From the NCBI GenBank assembly GCA_020634895.1, contig JACKAV010000006.1:260907-324906 (forward strand): a stretch of DNA of 64,000 bases, read 5' to 3'. Under the pieces are notes generated by a model. The model did not search any database and was not told the DNA's origin. It was given only the letters and a program-made list of their open reading frames with translations. The position numbers and the translations under genes were made by a program. Source of the DNA: Anaerolineales bacterium. GTDB taxonomy: Bacteria; Chloroflexota; Anaerolineae; Anaerolineales; Villigracilaceae. This document shows positions 50,737 to 59,606 of the stretch, one piece after another. Position 1 is the stretch's first letter, and the number at the start of each line of letters is the position of its first letter.

Positions 50737-53211
50737 ATGAGCAAACAAGTCAATCTCACGATCAATGGAAAACAAGTCACCGCGCCGGACGGGCTTACCG
50801 TTGCGGATGCGGCGAAACTCGCAGGTATCGACATACCTGTTTTCTGCCATCACCCCAAACTCGAGCCGGTCGGCATGTGCCGTATGTGTCTCGTGGAGAT
50901 CGGACGCCCCGTGTTCGACCGCGCGACCGGTCAGCCGGTGATGGAGAATGGGCAGCCCAAGATTCAGTTCATGCCCAAATTGGAAACCGCCTGCACCAAC
51001 CGTATTTCAGAAGGCATGGTTGTGTTGACGGAATCTGAAAAGGCGACCGACGGTCAGCGCGGCACAGTGGAATTCCTGCTTACCTCGCACCCATTGGATT
51101 GCCCGATCTGCGACAAAGGCGGCGAATGTCCGCTTCAGAACCTGACGATGGAGCATGGACCGGGACAGAGCCGCTTCAATTATGACGAGAAGCAGCACCT
51201 CGCGAAGCATGTTCCGCTGGGTGAATTGATCTTCCTCGACCGCGAACGCTGCATCCAATGCGCGCGCTGCATCCGCTTTCAGGATGAAGTGGCAGGTGAA
51301 GCCGTTCTCGGCTTCGATGAGCGCGGACGAAAGACCCAGATCATTTCCATTTCTGAACCGGGGTTTGACTCGGTCTTCTCGGGCAATACCACCGACATCT
51401 GTCCTGTAGGTGCATTGACCACTGTCGACTTCCGCTTTGGTGCCCGCCCCTGGGAGTTGAAAGCAGAAGCGTCGATCTGTTCGCAATGCCCGGTGGGATG
51501 CAACACCACGCTCAACACCCGCCGCGAAGCCAAGGCTGGCGGTGAGATCGTCGTCAAACGCGTCATGCCGCGCCAGAATGAAGAAGTCAACGAGATCTGG
51601 CTGTGCGATAAGGGACGTTTTGCCTACCACTACACGGAAGGCAAGGAACGTCTCACCAAGCCGATGGTGCGCAAGGACGAAAAACTTGCCCGTGCCTCAT
51701 GGGATGCAGCCACCAAATTTGCGGCTGAGAACTTCACTGCAAACAAGAAAGATTTTGTGGTGCTGGCTTCGGGGCGGCTTTCGAATGAAGACCTGTTCAA
51801 CCTCAAGTCTCTGGCGGATACAGTGGGCGGCGAGTCCATTCTGTATTCTGATATGAGCGGCGGCGAGTTGACCCAGTTGGTGGGCGTCGGCGCCGGTACC
51901 AATCTTGCCAATATGGGCAAGGGCGATGCCATCCTCGTGGTTGCCTCTGATCTATATGAAGAAGCTCCGATCTGGTGGCTGCGTGTGAAACAGGCTGCCG
52001 ACCGCGGTGCGACGTTGATCGTTGCCAATCCGCGCCAGACCAAGCTGGATCGCTTTGCGAAGTACACCATCCGCTATGCGTATGGCGATGAATTGAAGAC
52101 GATCCACGATTTTGAAAAGAAGAGCAAGATCTCCGATGAGTTTGCCAAGGCGAACAATGCGGTGATCTTCTACGGCAGCGAAGGACTTGGCGTAAGCGGA
52201 ACTTACGGTCTTGCTTCGGCTTGTGCCAATTTATTGAAAGAATCCGGGCATGTTGGGAAAGCAAACAACGGTCTGGTCGGCGTGTGGCAGCGAGCCAACG
52301 ATCAGGGCGCGTTCGAGATCGGTTTCCGCCCGGCTGAAGATCTGGCGAAAGCACTGAAAGGGAAGGCGGTTTATATCGTCGGTGCTGATCCGGTGGGGGA
52401 TGACCCCAACCTCGCCAAAGCCCTGAAGAACGCGAAATTCGTTGCGGTTCAGGAATTGCGCGAGACCGAAACCACCGCCATTGCGGATGTGGTCTTCCCG
52501 GCTCAGGCATTCACCGAACGTGACGGAACGCTCGTCTCTGGCGAACGCCGGGTACAGCGCTTCCATGCGGCAGTGCCGCCCAAAGGTGACAGCAAACCGG
52601 ACTATGCAATCACGTCCATGCTTGCCAAGCAGATGGGAGTGATCCTCCAGAGTGCTTCCGCATCTGTGGTGTTCGAGATACTCGCGACTTCGGTCGAAGC
52701 TTTCAACGAGTTGAGCTATGAAGCGCTTGCCCAGGTCACCGAGCAGTGGCCGTTCGTTGGTCGCAATGACATGTATTACGGCGGCACCACCTATGAGAAT
52801 ACAAAGGGGTTGGGTGTTCAACTCATCCCGATGGCTCAGGCTGGGGGAACGGTACGCATTCCAAAGGTCCGGAAAGAGGCGGCTCTTCGTCCAAAAGAAA
52901 AGGAATTGCTGGCTGTTCCGAGTAACAAGTTGTACGACCTTGGCGTTACCGTCCGCACGGCTGAGTTCCTTGATCAGCGCATCGGCGAAGCGACTGTTTC
53001 CATTAATCCCGCAACGGCGAAGAAGTTCGATGTGGAAGAGGGACAGGTCGTGAAACTGAGCTACGAAGGTGTTCAGGCGGAAGTTGCGGTAAAGATCGAT
53101 GAGACCATTGCAACGGGTGTGGCGCTCCTGCCGCGCGGAATGGGCGTTGCGATCCACGAACCTGTTGTGGCGCGCGTTCAGGCGAAAAGCGCATCCGGGA
53201 AGGTTAAGTAA
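50737..53211 (+). CDS. nuoG: NADH-quinone oxidoreductase subunit G
   Basis: An 824-residue Fe-S and molybdopterin-oxidoreductase-like subunit. N-terminal [2Fe-2S] ligands (PVFCHHPKLEPVGMCRMC), the His-Cys [4Fe-4S] site (HPLDCPICDKGGECPLQ), then ERCIQCARCIRFQDE and a further cluster motif CSQCPVGCNTT at about residue 250, typical of the form with an additional N7-like cluster. The remaining 550 residues form the degenerate molybdopterin fold. It relays electrons from NuoF towards NuoI. 48 bp of palindromic spacer precede it. Confidence 0.95.
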   Translation: MSKQVNLTINGKQVTAPDGLTVADAAKLAGIDIPVFCHHPKLEPVGMCRMCLVEIGRPVFDRATGQPVMENGQPKIQFMPKLETACTNRISEGMVVLTESEKATDGQRGTVEFLLTSHPLDCPICDKGGECPLQNLTMEHGPGQSRFNYDEKQHLAKHVPLGELIFLDRERCIQCARCIRFQDEVAGEAVLGFDERGRKTQIISISEPGFDSVFSGNTTDICPVGALTTVDFRFGARPWELKAEASICSQCPVGCNTTLNTRREAKAGGEIVVKRVMPRQNEEVNEIWLCDKGRFAYHYTEGKERLTKPMVRKDEKLARASWDAATKFAAENFTANKKDFVVLASGRLSNEDLFNLKSLADTVGGESILYSDMSGGELTQLVGVGAGTNLANMGKGDAILVVASDLYEEAPIWWLRVKQAADRGATLIVANPRQTKLDRFAKYTIRYAYGDELKTIHDFEKKSKISDEFAKANNAVIFYGSEGLGVSGTYGLASACANLLKESGHVGKANNGLVGVWQRANDQGAFEIGFRPAEDLAKALKGKAVYIVGADPVGDDPNLAKALKNAKFVAVQELRETETTAIADVVFPAQAFTERDGTLVSGERRVQRFHAAVPPKGDSKPDYAITSMLAKQMGVILQSASASVVFEILATSVEAFNELSYEALAQVTEQWPFVGRNDMYYGGTTYENTKGLGVQLIPMAQAGGTVRIPKVRKEAALRPKEKELLAVPSNKLYDLGVTVRTAEFLDQRIGEATVSINPATAKKFDVEEGQVVKLSYEGVQAEVAVKIDETIATGVALLPRGMGVAIHEPVVARVQAKSASGKVK

Positions 53212-53213
53212 TT

Positions 53214-54335
53214 ATGGATTGGACAATCTGGGTTGAATGGATCGTCAAGGGCTTTGTCCTGTGTTTGATCCTTTTGACGGGCTTTGCCTATTTGACATTG
53301 TATGAACGCCGCGCGCTGGCTCGCATTCAGGTGCGCGTTGGTCCGAACCGTGCGGGTCCGCAGGGTTTGTTGCAGCCGATCGCGGATGCGGTGAAGTTGA
53401 TCTTCAAGGAAGAGTTGACACCGAGGCATGTTTATAAAGTGGTGTTCTTCATTGCGCCGATCCTGACCGTGGTGCCTTCGCTCATTATTGCGGCAGTCAT
53501 TCCGCTTGGGACTTCGTTCAATTTGTTCGGACGTGAGATCACGCTTTATGTCGCGAACCTGAATGTGGGCGTGCTTTATTTGATGTCCATCGCTTCGATC
53601 GCCGTGTACGGTATTGTGCTGGCGGGCTGGTCGAGCAATAACAAATACGCGATGATGGGCGGTATCCGCTCTTCGGCGCAGATGATCTCATACGAACTCA
53701 CGCTGGGTATGTGCTTTGTGCTGGCGATCCTGCTGGCGAATTCCATGAACCCGACCGAGATCGTAAGCGCACAGCAGAGCGGCGTCTGGTTCGTTCTGGT
53801 CCAGCCGGTGGGAGCGATTGTCTTCTTTATCGTGACGCTGGCTGAGGTCAACCGCGCTCCCTTTGATATGCCGGAAGCCGAGCAGGAATTGACAGCCGGT
53901 TACCACGCCGAATATTCGGGCATGAAGTTCGCGCTGTTCTTCATGGCGGAATATCAGAAGATGATCGTGGTTTGTATGATTTTGGCGACCTTGTTCCTTG
54001 GCGGGTACGCCGGTCCTTTCGTTGACCAATATCCGCTTCTTGGACCCCTTTATTTGTTTGCCAAGGTGATTGTCCTGCTGTTCTTCATGATCTGGGTACG
54101 CGCCACCTGGCCCCGCATCCGCTATGACCGCCTGATGGCGTTCGGCTGGAAGATCCTCCTGCCGCTGACGATCTATCTGGTCTTCGTGACTGCGGCTGGA
54201 ATTCTGCTGGCTCAGGAAACAGGCAATCAGTTATTCTATTTCGCTGGTATTCCAGTACTTTCCATTATCGGTTTCTTTACCGCGTTTGCGATTGTTTACC
54301 GCGATTTGAGGAGAAAATCTCATGGGCGTGTTTGA
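53214..54335 (+). CDS. nuoH: NADH-quinone oxidoreductase subunit H
   Basis: A 373-residue membrane subunit with about eight helices that forms the entry to the quinone site. Signatures: LYERRALARIQVRVGPNRAG, PQGLLQPIADAVKLIFKEEL, FAYELTLG-like SYELTLGMCF and AEVNRAPFDMPEAEQELTAG, then WVRATWPRIRYDRLM. ATG follows the nuoG stop by 2 bp. It overlaps nuoI by 14 nt. Confidence 0.96.
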   Translation: MDWTIWVEWIVKGFVLCLILLTGFAYLTLYERRALARIQVRVGPNRAGPQGLLQPIADAVKLIFKEELTPRHVYKVVFFIAPILTVVPSLIIAAVIPLGTSFNLFGREITLYVANLNVGVLYLMSIASIAVYGIVLAGWSSNNKYAMMGGIRSSAQMISYELTLGMCFVLAILLANSMNPTEIVSAQQSGVWFVLVQPVGAIVFFIVTLAEVNRAPFDMPEAEQELTAGYHAEYSGMKFALFFMAEYQKMIVVCMILATLFLGGYAGPFVDQYPLLGPLYLFAKVIVLLFFMIWVRATWPRIRYDRLMAFGWKILLPLTIYLVFVTAAGILLAQETGNQLFYFAGIPVLSIIGFFTAFAIVYRDLRRKSHGRV

Positions 54336-54843
54336 TCCCATTATCGAACTTACAAAAGGTCTCGGTGAAACCTTCCGTTCCTTCCTGACGGAGAAAACGG
54401 TTACCTACCAATACCCCGAAGAGAAACGTCCCGTCCGCCCGCGTTTTCGTGGACGTCATGTGCTCAAACGCTATGACAACGGCTTGGAGAAGTGCATCGG
54501 ATGTTCTTTGTGCGCCGCCGCCTGCCCTGCGGATGCGATCTTCGTGGAAGCCTCTGAGAACACCGACGAGAAACGCTTCTCTCCCGGCGAACGCTACGCC
54601 TCCACTTATGAGATCAACATGCTGCGCTGCATCTACTGTGGTTTCTGCGAAGATGCCTGTCCGACCGAAGCGATCGTTCTTGGCGACAACTACGAGTTGT
54701 CCTTTACCGGGCGCAGTGAGGCGATCTACTCCAAGGATATGCTCCTTGAGCCTGTCTCTTCAGAAGATATGCTGACGCCCCGCAAAGTGGACGCAGGCGT
54801 GTTCACCCGTTCCGTGCCGGAGATGAAAGACCCTACCGATTGA
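54322..54843 (+). CDS. nuoI: NADH-quinone oxidoreductase subunit I
   Basis: A 173-residue ferredoxin-like subunit holding clusters N6a and N6b. The two [4Fe-4S] motifs are CIGCSLCAAACPADAI and CIYCGFCEDACPTEAI, each followed by the reciprocal Pro. VRPRFRGRHVLKRYDNG precedes them, as in the family. It overlaps nuoH, and a short spacer follows before nuoJ. Confidence 0.96.
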   Translation: MGVFDPIIELTKGLGETFRSFLTEKTVTYQYPEEKRPVRPRFRGRHVLKRYDNGLEKCIGCSLCAAACPADAIFVEASENTDEKRFSPGERYASTYEINMLRCIYCGFCEDACPTEAIVLGDNYELSFTGRSEAIYSKDMLLEPVSSEDMLTPRKVDAGVFTRSVPEMKDPTD

Positions 54844-54895
54844 TGATTTGCGATTTTAAACTCGCGCGTAAATCGTCTATCGTAAATGGAGAAAT

Positions 54896-55429
54896 ATGAA
54901 TTCCGACCTCATTGTCTTCCTTGTCCTTTCCCTTGTTGCGGTTTCGACCGCACTGGGAATGCTTTTCAGCCGTAATGCTGTCTATTCGGCACTTTTCCTG
55001 GTGTTGAACTTTGTAACAGTGGCAGTGTTTTACCTTCTGCTTGGCGCGCCTTTCATTGCCATGTCGCAGATCACAGTATATGCAGGCGCGATCATGGTGT
55101 TGTTCCTGTTCGTGATCATGCTCCTCGGCGCGGAAAATCTTGCGCCATCCGAGTCGCTTCCGTGGCAAAAACCGTTGGCAGCGCTGCTTTCCGCCGTCCT
55201 CGCGGTAGAGGCGATCTATCTCCTCTTCAGCCGCGCCAGCACCGCCAGATCCGTTGTCTCGCCGGATGCTTCCTTGAACACCATCGAGAGTCTGCGCGAA
55301 ATGGCAATGGACCTGTTTAACCACTTCCTCCTGCCGTTCGAGATCACTTCCATTCTGCTGCTGGTTGCAATGGTGGGTGCGATCGTCCTGACCCGGCAGG
55401 ATAAAGGAGAAGCCAATGGTTCCAGTTGA
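54896..55429 (+). CDS. nuoJ: NADH-quinone oxidoreductase subunit J
   Basis: A 177-residue membrane subunit with five helices; YSALFLVLNFVTVAVFYLLL and the Gly/Ala-rich helix SQITVYAGAIMVLFLFVIML (the pi-bulge helix of NuoJ) identify it. A periplasmic/cytoplasmic linker (RASTARSVVSPDAS) follows, then a last helix ITSILLLVAMVGAIVLTRQD. It overlaps nuoK by 14 nt. Confidence 0.94.
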   Translation: MNSDLIVFLVLSLVAVSTALGMLFSRNAVYSALFLVLNFVTVAVFYLLLGAPFIAMSQITVYAGAIMVLFLFVIMLLGAENLAPSESLPWQKPLAALLSAVLAVEAIYLLFSRASTARSVVSPDASLNTIESLREMAMDLFNHFLLPFEITSILLLVAMVGAIVLTRQDKGEANGSS

Positions 55430-55718
55430 TTATTACGTTGTCTTATCCGCGGTGTTATTTTCGATCGGCACGCTCGGCGTGCTTTCGCGCCGCAACCCGC
55501 TCATTATTTTTATGTCCATTGAATTGATGCTGAATGCGGCGAACCTCGCCTTTGTGGCGTTCGCCAGCGTGTACGAAACCTTCAGCGGACAGATCTTCGT
55601 TTTCTTCGTCATCGCCGTCGCTGCGGCGGAGGTGGCGGTCGGTCTCGCATTGATCGTGGAGATATTCAAGACCAAAAAGAATATCAACGTCGACGAGATG
55701 AATTCTCTAAAAGGATAA
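55416..55718 (+). CDS. nuoK: NADH-quinone oxidoreductase subunit K
   Basis: A 100-residue subunit with three helices. MSIELMLNAANLAFVAFA carries the conserved intramembrane Glu (residue 36), and FVIAVAAAEVAVGLALIVEI carries the second Glu, both in the proton path. Length equals the family norm. The start overlaps nuoJ. Confidence 0.96.
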   Translation: MVPVDYYVVLSAVLFSIGTLGVLSRRNPLIIFMSIELMLNAANLAFVAFASVYETFSGQIFVFFVIAVAAAEVAVGLALIVEIFKTKKNINVDEMNSLKG

Positions 55719-55727
55719 TTCGATATT

Positions 55728-55750
55728 CGATACTCGAAGATCGGGTATCG
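55728..55750. repeat. Short palindrome between nuoK and nuoL
   Basis: CGATACTCGAAGATCGGGTATCG (arms CGATAC/GTATCG with an inner CGA/TCG pair), a sister of the nuoF-nuoG spacer element at 50699-50721. Confidence 0.6.
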
Positions 55751-55766
55751 GGTTACGGAGAATGCA

Positions 55767-57911
55767 ATGCACTTAAGTGAAACAGTAAACACAGGATTTT
55801 ATTCCCTTGCTCCGCTTCTTGTCTTTGCGCCTGTGGTTGGGCTGCTGATCAATGCGATCTTTGGGCAGAAGTTCAGCGAGAAGGTGGTTGGCACGGTGGC
55901 AAGCCTCGCATCGGGAACGGCGTTCGTCGTTTCGGTGCTGCTAGCTTATTCCGTGGCGATCAACCACGGTCACGCTGTGAGCGTTCCCTTCGCAGAGTGG
56001 ATCCATATCGGCAATCTTGAACTCGATTGGACCTTCCGCGTCGACTCGCTTTCCGCTACGATGATGCTGGTTGTCTCCGGCGTCGGGACTCTCATCCACA
56101 TCTACGCCATCGGATACATGCACGAGGATGTGCGCTTCAAGCATGAGGAGGGACGCTTCGCGCGCTTCTTCGTTTTCTTGAACCTGTTCATCGCTGCGAT
56201 GATGGTCCTCGTCTCAGGCGACTCCTACCTAATGCTCTTTGTCGGTTGGGAAGGTGTGGGGTTGTGCTCGTTCCTGCTCATCGGCTTCTGGTTCGAGATG
56301 GACACGCTTGCACGACCTTCATGGGCGAATTCCAACGCTGCCAAGAAAGCCTTCATCACCAACCGCGTCGGTGACTTCGGCTTCCTCATGGCGGGCTTCC
56401 TGACATTCTGGAATTTCGGTTCCTTCCAGTTCGATAAGGTCTTTGAAGCCGCCCCTGCGATTGCACATAACTCGCCGGGAATCATCGTAGCCATCACGCT
56501 TTTCATGCTTGTGGGTGTGGCTGGTAAGTCTGCACAGATTCCGCTTTATATCTGGCTGCCGGACGCGATGGCTGGTCCGACACCTGTTTCGGCGTTGATC
56601 CATGCCGCGACGATGGTGACCGCGGGCGTGTACCTCATCACCCGCTCGGCTCCGCTTTATACGCTTGTTCCGCAGGCTCAATACATCGTTGCGATGGTCG
56701 GCGCTGCCACGGCACTTTTCGCCGCGACAATTGCCGTTGGTCAATACGATATCAAGAAGGTCCTCGCGTACTCCACTATTTCCCAGCTTGGCTTTATGGT
56801 TGCCGCAGTGGGAATGGGCGCGTATGTAGCGGGAATGTTCCACTTGATCACCCACGCCTTCTTCAAGGCTTTGCTCTTCCTTTCTGCCGGTTCTGTCATC
56901 CTCGGCATGGAGCGCGGACATCACGCTCACGCGCATCACGCCGCCCATGATGATCATGGCAAGGGAAAGAAAAAGAAGGAAGAACATGGTCACGATGACC
57001 ATGAAGAAGTTTTCGACCCGGGCGATATGCGCAATATGGGCGGACTTCGCAAGACCATGCCGGTCACGTTCTGGCTTTACATGGCAGGGACGCTTGCTCT
57101 TGCAGGTATTGTCCCCTTTGCAGGTTTCTGGTCGAAGGATGAAATTCTGCTCGATGCCAAGCTCCATTACACCAGCGTCTACTGGCAGTTAGCCATTGCA
57201 GCTTTCTTCACCGCCTTCTATATGGGACGTCAGATCTGGATGGTCTTCTTCGGTGAAGCCCGCACGGAAGTGGCGAAACATGCGCAGGAAAGCCCAAAGG
57301 TAATGACCGTGCCCCTTATGGTGCTGGCAGCTCTCGCCGTGCTCGGAGGCGGGTTGAACCTTCCGTTCGAAGGTTTCCACAATCTCACTCATTGGCTCGG
57401 TTATACGCTCGGTGAAGTCGAGGCGCTTCCGCTGAATTTGGGTGTGGCGGGTGTTTCCACCCTTCTTGCTCTCCTTGCGATCTTCATCTCATGGTGGATC
57501 TACGGACGCAATCCGCTCAAGGCTGGACAGCCCGATCCGCTCAAGAAGCCGCTCGGATTCATCTTCACCGGCATGGAAAATAAATGGTTCGTGGATGAAG
57601 GCTATGGCGTGCTCATCCTGACCCCGTTCAAGAAGATATCTCAATTCCTTGCCGATGTGATTGACTGGCGCTTCTGGCACGACTTTGTGCATGATACTGT
57701 CATCGCCGGGACGTATAACTGGTTGAGCGAGATCGTCCTCAGTCGTTACGCCGACCAGAAGGGTATCGATACGTTCTTCAATAGCTGGGGTTCGTTTACG
57801 CAATGGCTCTCCGGCAATGTTCGCAAAATTCAGAACGGTTTCGTTCGTTCTTACGCGCTCTCGGTTTTGTTGGGCGTGGTTTTGATCTTGGGTTATTTGA
57901 TTTTGAAATAA
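55767..57911 (+). CDS. nuoL: NADH-quinone oxidoreductase subunit L
   Basis: A 714-residue antiporter-like proton-pumping subunit with about 16 helices. Motifs: FVGWEGVGLCSFLLIGFW, IPLYIWLPDAMAGPTPVSAL, IHAATMVTAGVYLITR, VLAYSTISQLGFM and LITHAFFKALLFLSAGSV. Residues 384-415 are a His/Asp/Lys-rich loop (RGHHAHAHHAAHDDHGKGKK...) longer than in E. coli, a potential metal-binding stretch on the cytoplasmic or periplasmic side. A C-terminal lateral helix region (660-714) is present. Confidence 0.95.
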   Translation: MHLSETVNTGFYSLAPLLVFAPVVGLLINAIFGQKFSEKVVGTVASLASGTAFVVSVLLAYSVAINHGHAVSVPFAEWIHIGNLELDWTFRVDSLSATMMLVVSGVGTLIHIYAIGYMHEDVRFKHEEGRFARFFVFLNLFIAAMMVLVSGDSYLMLFVGWEGVGLCSFLLIGFWFEMDTLARPSWANSNAAKKAFITNRVGDFGFLMAGFLTFWNFGSFQFDKVFEAAPAIAHNSPGIIVAITLFMLVGVAGKSAQIPLYIWLPDAMAGPTPVSALIHAATMVTAGVYLITRSAPLYTLVPQAQYIVAMVGAATALFAATIAVGQYDIKKVLAYSTISQLGFMVAAVGMGAYVAGMFHLITHAFFKALLFLSAGSVILGMERGHHAHAHHAAHDDHGKGKKKKEEHGHDDHEEVFDPGDMRNMGGLRKTMPVTFWLYMAGTLALAGIVPFAGFWSKDEILLDAKLHYTSVYWQLAIAAFFTAFYMGRQIWMVFFGEARTEVAKHAQESPKVMTVPLMVLAALAVLGGGLNLPFEGFHNLTHWLGYTLGEVEALPLNLGVAGVSTLLALLAIFISWWIYGRNPLKAGQPDPLKKPLGFIFTGMENKWFVDEGYGVLILTPFKKISQFLADVIDWRFWHDFVHDTVIAGTYNWLSEIVLSRYADQKGIDTFFNSWGSFTQWLSGNVRKIQNGFVRSYALSVLLGVVLILGYLILK

Positions 57912-57914
57912 ATT

Positions 57915-57964
57915 CTCCCTCACCCCAACCCCTCTCCCGGCGGGAGAGGGGCAAGGGGTGAGGG
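57915..57964. repeat. CTC-rich palindromic repeat between nuoL and nuoM
   Basis: CTCCCTCACCCCAACCCCTC-TCCCGGCGGGA-GAGGGGCAAGGGGTGAGGG is a nearly perfect 50-bp palindrome filling the spacer. It is the cleanest copy of the family found in lysK and between nuoB and nuoC. Confidence 0.85.
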
Positions 57965-57978
57965 CACGAGGATAGAAC

Positions 57979-59502
57979 ATGGAATTTCTTTTGCAACCTC
58001 TTACACTTCTGACCTTCTTCCCGCTGTTGGGCGTGCTTGTCCTCCTGTTCATCAATTCCGAACAGAAGACCGCCATCCGCTGGACTGCGATGGTCACATC
58101 CCTTCTCACTCTTGGTGTTTCGGTGTGGGTATTCTCGATGTTCAACGCATCGAACCCGGACCTTCAGCTTGAAGCCAAATATCCGTGGATTCAGGTCGCC
58201 GGGTGGAATATCTACTACTACCTCGCAGTGGACGGTTTGAGCATCCTGCTTGTCATGTTGACCACGGTTCTCACGCCCATCTCCATTCTTTCCACCTGGA
58301 AGGCTGTGGATGAGCGCGTGAAGGATTTCATGATCTTCTTCCTCCTGCTGGAAGTTGGCATGTTAGGTGTCTTCCTCGCGCAGGACCTTTTCCTGTTCTA
58401 CATCTTCTGGGAATTCACCCTCGTACCGATGTACTTCCTCATCGGTATCTGGGGCGGACCGCGCCGCGTGTATGCTGCCGTCAAGTTCTTCCTTTATACG
58501 ATGGCAGGCTCCATTCTCATGCTGCTGGCGATCCTGTTCCTCGGCATCAAAGCGGACACGTTCAATGTCCCTGAACTGATGACCAAACTGCCTGCTCTGT
58601 ATGCCAGCGGAACGATTGCGGCTTCCACGCAGATGTTCCTCTTCGTTGCTTTTGCCGCCGCCTTCGCCATCAAAGTTCCGATGTGGCCCCTCCATTCGTG
58701 GCTGCCCGATGCGCACGTGGAAGCTCCCACCGCCGGTTCTGTCATCCTTGCAGGTGTTTTGCTGAAGATGGGTACCTACGGTTTCCTGCGCTTCAACATT
58801 CCGCTCTTCCCGAATGCGACTGTCCAAGCCGCCCCGTGGATTGCGCTTCTCGCGACTATAGGCATCATTTACGGCGCTGCGGTTTCCTACGCTCAGGCGG
58901 ATGTCAAGAAGTTGGTTGCTTACTCCTCAGTGAGTCACCTCGGCTTCGTCATGCTCGGTCTCTTTGCGCTCAACCCTGAAGGTGTTTCCGGCGCGATTTT
59001 GCAAATGGTCAACCACGGTCTCAGCACCGGCGCATTGTTCCTTTTGATCGGTATGATCTACGAACAGACTCACACCCGCGAGATCAAGGTCTACGGTGGT
59101 CTGTGGAAGATCACTCCGATCTTCGGAACCATCATGCTGATCGCTTCGCTTTCTTCGATGGGTTTGCCCGGTCTTAATGGCTTTGTGGGTGAGTTCACCA
59201 TCCTGCTTGGCGCATTCGGCTCCAAGGCGATCGGCAGCCCGTGGTTCGCCGGTCTCTCCGCTCTCGGCGTGATCATGGCGGCGGTCTATATCCTTTACAT
59301 GTTCCAAAAGGTCTTCCTCGGACCTGCCGGTGAAATTACTCATCACCACGATCTCAAAGACCTTAACTGGCGCGAGATCGCCACTGTTATTCCGTTGGTT
59401 GTCTTTATGTTCTGGATCGGCTTATACCCCAAGCCTTTCTTTGACATCCTCGCCCCTGCGGTCGATAAGCTGCTCTTGCCGCTAACGGCTCTGTTGCATT
59501 AA
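57979..59502 (+). CDS. nuoM: NADH-quinone oxidoreductase subunit M
   Basis: A 507-residue antiporter-like subunit with 14 predicted helices. YYYLAVDGLSILLVMLTTVL, FYIFWEFTLVPMYFLIGIWG (conserved proton-path Glu), FAIKVPMWPLHSWLPDAHVE (conserved Lys) and KKLVAYSSVSHLGFVMLGLF identify NuoM, and the end has IGLYPKPFFD. Length matches the family. Confidence 0.96.
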   Translation: MEFLLQPLTLLTFFPLLGVLVLLFINSEQKTAIRWTAMVTSLLTLGVSVWVFSMFNASNPDLQLEAKYPWIQVAGWNIYYYLAVDGLSILLVMLTTVLTPISILSTWKAVDERVKDFMIFFLLLEVGMLGVFLAQDLFLFYIFWEFTLVPMYFLIGIWGGPRRVYAAVKFFLYTMAGSILMLLAILFLGIKADTFNVPELMTKLPALYASGTIAASTQMFLFVAFAAAFAIKVPMWPLHSWLPDAHVEAPTAGSVILAGVLLKMGTYGFLRFNIPLFPNATVQAAPWIALLATIGIIYGAAVSYAQADVKKLVAYSSVSHLGFVMLGLFALNPEGVSGAILQMVNHGLSTGALFLLIGMIYEQTHTREIKVYGGLWKITPIFGTIMLIASLSSMGLPGLNGFVGEFTILLGAFGSKAIGSPWFAGLSALGVIMAAVYILYMFQKVFLGPAGEITHHHDLKDLNWREIATVIPLVVFMFWIGLYPKPFFDILAPAVDKLLLPLTALLH

Positions 59503-59510
59503 TAATAGTA

Positions 59511-59589
59511 TCGCCATTGCGAGGAAGATACTCCGAAGCGGTTGCAATCCATGATTGCTTCACTGAAAAGAACATCTTCCAGCAATGAC
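59511..59589. repeat. Degenerate REP-like element between nuoM and nuoN
   Basis: GCCATTGCGAGGAAGAT...CCGAAGC...GATTGCTTC...ATCTTCCAGCAATGAC is a diverged copy of the CGTCATTGCGAGG family seen at 10394-10487 and 40221-40306. Confidence 0.6.
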
Positions 59590-59606
59590 AAAGACATGGA
59601 GCGTTC

